In this document: piece after piece, positions 58,302-64,000 of the stretch | How positions within the stretch are numbered: position 1 is the stretch's first letter | Layout: each line of letters opens with the position of its first letter | Assembly: GCA_001600455.1 (NCBI GenBank) | Contig: BCKC01000001.1 | Span: forward strand, 4,924,441-4,988,440 | Reading direction: 5' to 3' | Length of the DNA: 64,000 nucleotides | Origin: Endocalyx cinctus | Taxonomy: Eukaryota > Ascomycota > Sordariomycetes > Amphisphaeriales > Apiosporaceae | Program-made: the position numbers and the translations under genes | The notes under the pieces: generated by a model | What the model was told of the DNA's origin: nothing | Databases searched by the model: none | Seen by the model: only the letters and a program-made list of their open reading frames with translations

Positions 58302-60045
58302 TCTTCTTATAAGGAGACTACCACAACCTTCATTCTCATTTTTGAGTTCTCTGATAAGTTTACGCTTGATGATACCCACGATATATATATATATATATCT
58401 AAGATAACAATATAATTATTTAATAATTAATATAGATTAGAAACTGAGATTTATGTTACGGAAATGCTAATGTTCGCTAAAGAACGTGACCTGAACACTC
58501 TTGCTGATCGCATACTGAAATATAAGACGTAAGAAATTGTCCGTTAATGATTTATTATAAGTAAAATACTCTGTAATCATCAAGTCAGTTTATTCTCAAA
58601 CCCGTACCAATGAAGATATAAAGCTGTGGCTTTTCATCATTAAACGCGTCGCCATTTAATAATCATATCTCTATCTAGAGATACCAGGTTACCATATCTC
58701 CGCAGTAATGCAAGTCGTCTTTGGCGGCAGAAATAGGCGAAAATCTGTAGGGCCTAGTTAATTCCATTCCACTGTGTAAAATATATCTCGAATCGAGAGA
58801 CTATATGTATAACCGTGATGAATACTTCATACCTAATACACTCTTTTGCGGAATCATATATCCGCCCCGCCTCCAAACAGAGGGCCGGAATCAGAGTATC
58901 CTACTCGTCCTTACGTCTGTTTACGTGGAGCAGTTTTACCCCATCGGTTCAGGTTCGTTGATATATTTAACAATTCCCTAAAAAGTAGGATAGATAGAAG
59001 ATTGAAGAAGTCTTTTCACTCTCTCCCGACGACGATAACAATAACAAATAATAATAAAAGGAAAATAAATTTTGAGGCTACTTTAACTAAATCTACTGTT
59101 ACATTCTCATACAAAGAGATATATAATTGGCATGAACATTATAGTTAAGTGACTTAAACTTTTAGTAGATCTAGCTGAGGGTCTTAATCTAGTTCGTCAG
59201 AAGTGGATTAATCTTAGTTAACAACTAACTCCTTTGTTATCCGTTAGGTTTTCACTTATTCCTAACTAAAGCTGAGCTTAAATGAACTTCAATCACATCT
59301 ACTAATAACATCTGTTCCGGTATTAGGGGCCGAGGTTGAGAAAAACAACTACTATTCCCTCTACTTATTACATTTAGCTGACGTAGTTTCTGATAGCAAT
59401 AATCTACTTAATCAATTTCATCTAAGGACTATAAATATCTTTGGATTGAACTATATCCTCCTATCAGTTTACTGCAGATGTGTAAAAGTAGTGCTGATGG
59501 AAGAAAAGAGAGGGGAGTTTTGCTGGACTACACTAAAGTTATGATATTTCAATGTTGTAAGCCGCTATATCAACTAACCACAGCATATATAGAAGCTTAA
59601 CCTAGTGTCTTGGTAAACCCTACACCGTTACATCCTCACCGGCGAAACTACCAGGTTGATACACCAAAAAAAAAGGAGATGATCTTCAGTTAACCATAAT
59701 ATTGTATATACTGTTTCAATATACTGTGCCAATCCAATCATCATCATTCAATGATTGGTACTTCAAACCCTTAACGACCCTCTCTGAACCGAAGTCAATT
59801 GAAAATATCAGTCGCATTGTGATAATCAATCCCCTTGTAGGTGATCGGCATTCCATGCTCTTATTATAGGGTTCAGTCTACCCAATATCGGCCCATAATA
59901 CGAATGATTCAACTTGTGTTGAAATATTGCAATGCTACCCCGCCTCTCCTCTCATCCTACTCTCAAAGTTCCCACCCTATCATACTTGTTTATACTTCAC
60001 AGATTCAAGCCGTATTAATTAAATTAAATATACAAGAAGATCACA
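58302..60045. other. Intergenic region with TA microsatellite
   Basis: About 1.7 kb, AT-rich, no gene recognised. A TA dinucleotide run lies at about 58,381-58,399. Confidence 0.45.
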
Positions 60046-61530
60046 ATGGCTGGCTGTTTCGATAACTCCTCCTTAAAGGTTCTATCCCCCGGGGACGAGA
60101 CCTATAACGAACGACAGCTCTCGTATTGGTCAAAGAGCGCTCGGATTAACCCGACATGTATCGTATGCCCTCGCTCAAGCGCGGAAGTAGCTTCCGCGCT
60201 CAAGGCCGTAATCAGCGCGCAAAAGCCATTTGCCGTGCGTAGCGGTGGCCATACCAACTGGCCCGGTTCGAACAACATCGAAGGCGGGGTCACCATCGAC
60301 CTTGGTTCAATGAGCGCCATCAGCTACGATGAGAGCACCGAGATCGTTCAAATCGGCCCCGGCGCCAAATGGCGCGACGTCAATGCCGAGCTGCACAAGT
60401 TCGGCCGCTCCGTAGCTGGCGGTCGGGAGGGCAAGGTCGGAGTCGCCGGATTGCTCCTCGGCGGCGGCTATTCTTACTTCACCGGAACGAAGGGTTTTGC
60501 TTGCGACAACGTTCTGGAATTCGAAGTGGTACTTGCTGACGGAAGTACTATTAGTGCCAGCAAAGACAGCCACGAGGACCTCTTCCGCGTACTCAAAGGA
60601 GGGTCGAATAACTTTGGTATCGTCACCAACGTCAAGATGTCCACCATAAAGTGCGAGAAGATTTGGGCGGGTTTGACCATGTTCAATAAAACTCGAATCC
60701 CCGAGTGTGTTGACGCCTTCTGTTCTTTCACCGATAACATACGAGATGACCTTGACAGCAATCTCATCACCATCTGCACCCACCTGCCCAACGCCAAGGA
60801 AACCACCGTTGTGGCGTTTTATAACCAAGTGGCTGGAATCGAGAAGGCTCCTGCATACAAGAAGTGGCTCGATATACCAAGTGACGACAGCCAGGTCAAG
60901 ATGACCAATATCTCGGATATGATCTTCGAATATGACACCCCAGCGGGATACTAGTAAGCTAAAGCACTCAATATGATAAACTGCCCGCCCACGACGCTTT
61001 TCATTTATGGTTGCTAATTTACCTTCAATAGCGTTACCTGGTTTACGTGCTGCTTTAAGAACGACCCACGGATTATCAAAAAGGCATCGGATATTCACGA
61101 CGTATTAGTCGAAGATCTTCAGACCCTCATTCCCGACAATAACTTCATGACCCAATGCTGTTTCCAACCTCTACCAAAGACATTTGCGGAGAACTCTATG
61201 AAAGCCGGCGGCAACGTGATGGGACTAGAAAACCATACCGACGACGGTGTCTTGTTCCTAGCGGTGGCCATGGTGCCAACCCAAGAGCTGGAAGCCTTCT
61301 CTTACCCAAGAGTGAGAGATTGGGTGAACGAAGTCAAGGATTATGCTAGTACCGTCAATGGTTTGCTTCCGTGGGTATACTTAAACTACGCGGACAAGAG
61401 TCAGGACCCGCTTGGGAGCTATGGTTCTGAGAACATCCAGAAAATGAAAGACGCTTCGACTAAGTATGATCCTCAGCAAGTGTTCCAGAAACTATGCCAG
61501 GGTGGATTCAAGATATCGAAAGTGGCTTAA
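60046..61530 (+). CDS. FAD-linked oxidase, BBE/6-hydroxynicotine-oxidase type
   Basis: Two exons (60046-60953, 61032-61530) join in phase to 468 residues. The FAD_binding_4 domain is clear: VRSGGHTNWPG (about 64-74), whose His is the usual covalent FAD attachment site, and VGVAGLLLGGGYSYFTGTKG (about 130-149). The position where bicovalent enzymes carry a second Cys reads GGREGKVG, so attachment is probably through His only. A BBE-like C-terminus is present (VYLNYAD, KYDPQQVFQKL). No secretion signal is seen, so it may be cytosolic. Such enzymes oxidise alcohols or amines or drive oxidative ring closures in many fungal pathways. It is 21 kb from the cluster edge, so membership is uncertain. 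The ATG has a good context (CACAATGGC). Confidence 0.92.
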
Positions 61531-64000
61531 TATTATATGCTGAAGGTGAGCTTGCAGCTCGCAAAAGAGCCTGGTTCTGTTAAAGTCAGGCGTAATGACA
61601 AGAATTATTATTAACCAAAAAAAAAAAAAAACATAATATCATATTGGCAAATATATATATCTGAATCATCCCTCATCTCCAGATTTGAAATTTAGTTCGT
61701 GTTGAATCGCATTAGATAAAATCTCCCATGCTACTATTCGTCTAACTTGTAATTACGAAAGAGCTCGGCAGCATGTAGCCTCATCCATCTTTAGTAGTTA
61801 CGGGCTTAAAATGCCAGATAAGAGCAGGTTTGATAGCAGAGACCTACATATCATAGCTCGCAATGGCAGTAGTCCTTTTCGTCAAGTTTGAGACGTTAAC
61901 TTCGAATTATCAAACAGATCAGGCGTTGTGGTACATTTAGCACGTAATAATGTCAATTTGCCTGACTGCGACGGCTTCCGAATTCGCATGCAAATTCCTG
62001 AAATCGAGTCCGAGACTGCAGTATACAAGCTCTTCCTCCCAGAACCCTGTATTAAGGTCTGCTAATTATTTTATTATTGAACTCCCCTGCAACGTGCCAC
62101 TCCTATGATTTATCTACTTCAAGACATTGCAAGCCATCGTTTGTTCACCTTTGAGAGAGCGGAGAGCGGTAATGATGTATGGTCCTGCCTTTCTACCAAA
62201 GACAAAGCCCCTACAGGCTATTTCGATCGTGAAACTCCGCTCCAAAATGCTAATCTTCTCTTTAAGTGTGTATCCTTAGAAAGTCGGCGTAAATCTGAGA
62301 ATCCCTATTCAACTACCAACTACCACTGGACTTTTCCAGTGTCGGTATGCGTGAGCACCTCTTCGAGAAGCGACCAAGGTCATTTCCCATTCCTGTTTGT
62401 CCCAAGCAGAAATTTTGTGTTTCTCTTTCACCTCCAAGATTGAAACGACAATCAGAAACATCGGTGACATGATTGGGTGGGGTCGGTGACAGTAACACCA
62501 TATATCATGTTGCGACATTAGCTAAAGATTCGCCCTTGCACCTTGTCCCACATATCTTATCTGAAGGCTCCAACTAGGTATAGCTATACGGACTTATCGT
62601 GGAACATAGTTCATAATTTTGGCTTCCATAATATATCGGTCACGACGAACGAGAGAGGTCAGCCACTTGTAACATCCTTATTTGGTTGGGGAACTAATAG
62701 TAATGCGCCAGTTATTTTATCGGGCCCGTTGCTATTTCTGTCGATTTGATCCTGTAGAAGAATAGAGTCGCTTCAATTACTCACGTGCCTGACGGGGCGA
62801 AACTGGAAGACCACACTCAATGCACGACGTGGGCGAATCAGTACTTCTAGATACGTTATATTTAAATTATGAAAGTGATATAAGGAAAGCTGGGTTATCC
62901 TTAGGCTCACTTTAACTAAGTCCCTACCTATAGAGAGGCAATCCAAGCAGGAAAGGACGCTCGTCACCTTTGATTTGCACTGCGGGATTGGCTAGGTGAC
63001 CGTATGACGATCCGGAAAGGTATTTCGGTAAGTTGGAAGCTTGGGCTAGGAAGAGGATGAAGGATATGGGCATTGCTTCGCCCAAGTGAGCACATATCTA
63101 CGGGCTTAGCTGCTTAAGTATATAATTACCACAGTGTTTCACTTAGCTGTTGCCCAGTTGGCATGAAGACCTCATGAATGTAACGGCCCATGTCCCAGGC
63201 CATAAGAAGCGAATAACACAAGCTACAAAACTGTTATATCCTGTCGGTTTGGCCTAAGCAGAGAAAAGAAACTCCTTTCTTGTGAGCTTTACTGATGATG
63301 TATCCTCGTTGATATCCTTCTCCAACGAAAAGAATAGTCGCGTTTGGACAATAAACTCTAGTATATTATCATAAGAACTTTACAAGATAACGTAAAGGTG
63401 AGATTCACTGATAAAAAGGATTTTATAAATATGATGGCTAGAAACATAAAATAAAAGGAAAAACACGCGCGACGTGAGTCTCTTGGCAGAGTGGTGTACA
63501 GCATTTATTGTGTTTAAGGGGTAACTTCTAAGTGAATAGGGGCAGAAGACAGGAGGGCAGGAGGGCAGGAGGGACAGTATTATTATCGTTTATGTTATAA
63601 TACTGTATACATGCATTTTTCTTAAGTTTATCTAGTGTGTTATATTTAGTGACTTTAGTGGTTTAGGTACCTTAGATACAGCACTGTGATTGGCGTTTAC
63701 AATCTGCCCCTCATCGCTAACATGCCTGCATGTCTTGACGTGATATCGCAACTTAGCGACATGACGCTAGAAGCTTCGAGTACCTACGGCCCTGGAGACG
63801 TCCGTGATAAAACTTAACTGTATGACTCTTTTACCAACGACGTAGTGCTGGTAGTGTAATGTAGTCTCGAGACAGCGAATATCGAATTATTTAATATATA
63901 TTTATTATTCGCATTTATCAGATTTATCGCCCTTTTTAGTCCCGTCTAAGTCAAACTGTGACTCGAAGAATCACAAGAAAATAGCTAAATGAATAATACC
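61531..64000. other. Right-hand intergenic region
   Basis: About 2.5 kb with no gene I can support. A short minisatellite of GGGCAGGA units lies near 63,548-63,573. Open frames near 62,105-62,443 and elsewhere lack motifs and codon bias. Confidence 0.45.
63548..63573. repeat. Short GGGCAGGA minisatellite
   Basis: About three tandem copies of an 8-base unit (CAGGAGGG), G-rich on the plus strand, in otherwise AT-rich DNA. Confidence 0.8.

Noticed and set aside
60307..61098. 263-residue minus-strand frame opposite the FAD-linked oxidase
   Set aside because: Antisense shadow of a GC-rich coding exon; the plus strand carries clear FAD_binding_4 and BBE motifs.
62105..62443. 112-residue plus-strand frame
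   Set aside because: No motif, no signal peptide, no codon bias and AT-rich surroundings; consistent with chance.
1..64000. CRISPR arrays, rRNA and tRNA genes
   Set aside because: No regularly spaced direct repeats with unique spacers and no rRNA-like segments were seen. I could not scan rigorously for tRNA folds, so a tRNA could have been missed.

Overview
The window looks like chromosomal DNA of a filamentous ascomycete (Pezizomycotina). Genes are split by short GT-AG introns of about 50-200 bases, two Zn2Cys6 regulators and a HET-domain protein are present, and AT-rich intergenic DNA separates GC-richer exons. I cannot place it more narrowly from sequence alone.

Positions 1,162-39,085 hold a polyketide-terpenoid (meroterpenoid) gene cluster. 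In order it carries: an FMN reductase-like flavoprotein (+); a salicylate-hydroxylase-like FAD monooxygenase, possibly decayed (-); a FAD monooxygenase fused to a multi-helix membrane domain (+); a divergent oxidosqualene-cyclase-family protein (-); a highly reducing PKS (-); a non-reducing PKS divergent from it (+); a UbiA-type prenyltransferase (+); a Zn2Cys6 regulator (-); a second Zn2Cys6 regulator (+); and a second FAD monooxygenase/membrane fusion (+). The inferred logic is that the HR-PKS makes a reduced acyl starter, the SAT domain of the NR-PKS loads it, and the NR-PKS extends, cyclises and releases an alkyl-aromatic acid. UbiA would then prenylate the ring, an FAD epoxidase would oxidise the prenyl chain, and the cyclase-family protein and/or the membrane domains would fold it. 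I rebuilt exon structures for these genes by hand. The splice phases close for every one except the gene at 2,048-3,656.

The most unusual item is the cyclase at 7,238-9,623. It has the length and repeats of a lanosterol-synthase family enzyme, but the catalytic Asp of the DCTAE motif is Glu and the conserved active-site His is Gln. Next come the two FAD monooxygenases of 744 and 745 residues, each with a C-terminal membrane domain starting near residue 448. Together they leave three candidate terpene-folding modules in one cluster.

Positions 39,086-64,000 are gene-poor and repeat-bearing: a 52-base poly-C run, two small cysteine-rich secreted proteins, a roughly 1.9 kb element with about 183-base terminal inverted repeats, a CorA-like membrane protein facing a HET-domain protein tail to tail, the wreck of a short-chain dehydrogenase, a fourth FAD monooxygenase and a BBE-type FAD-linked oxidase. 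A second, short inverted-repeat element lies at about 9,976-10,416 and a lone copy of one of its ends at about 28,704-28,765, so both the cluster and its flank have been visited by mobile DNA.
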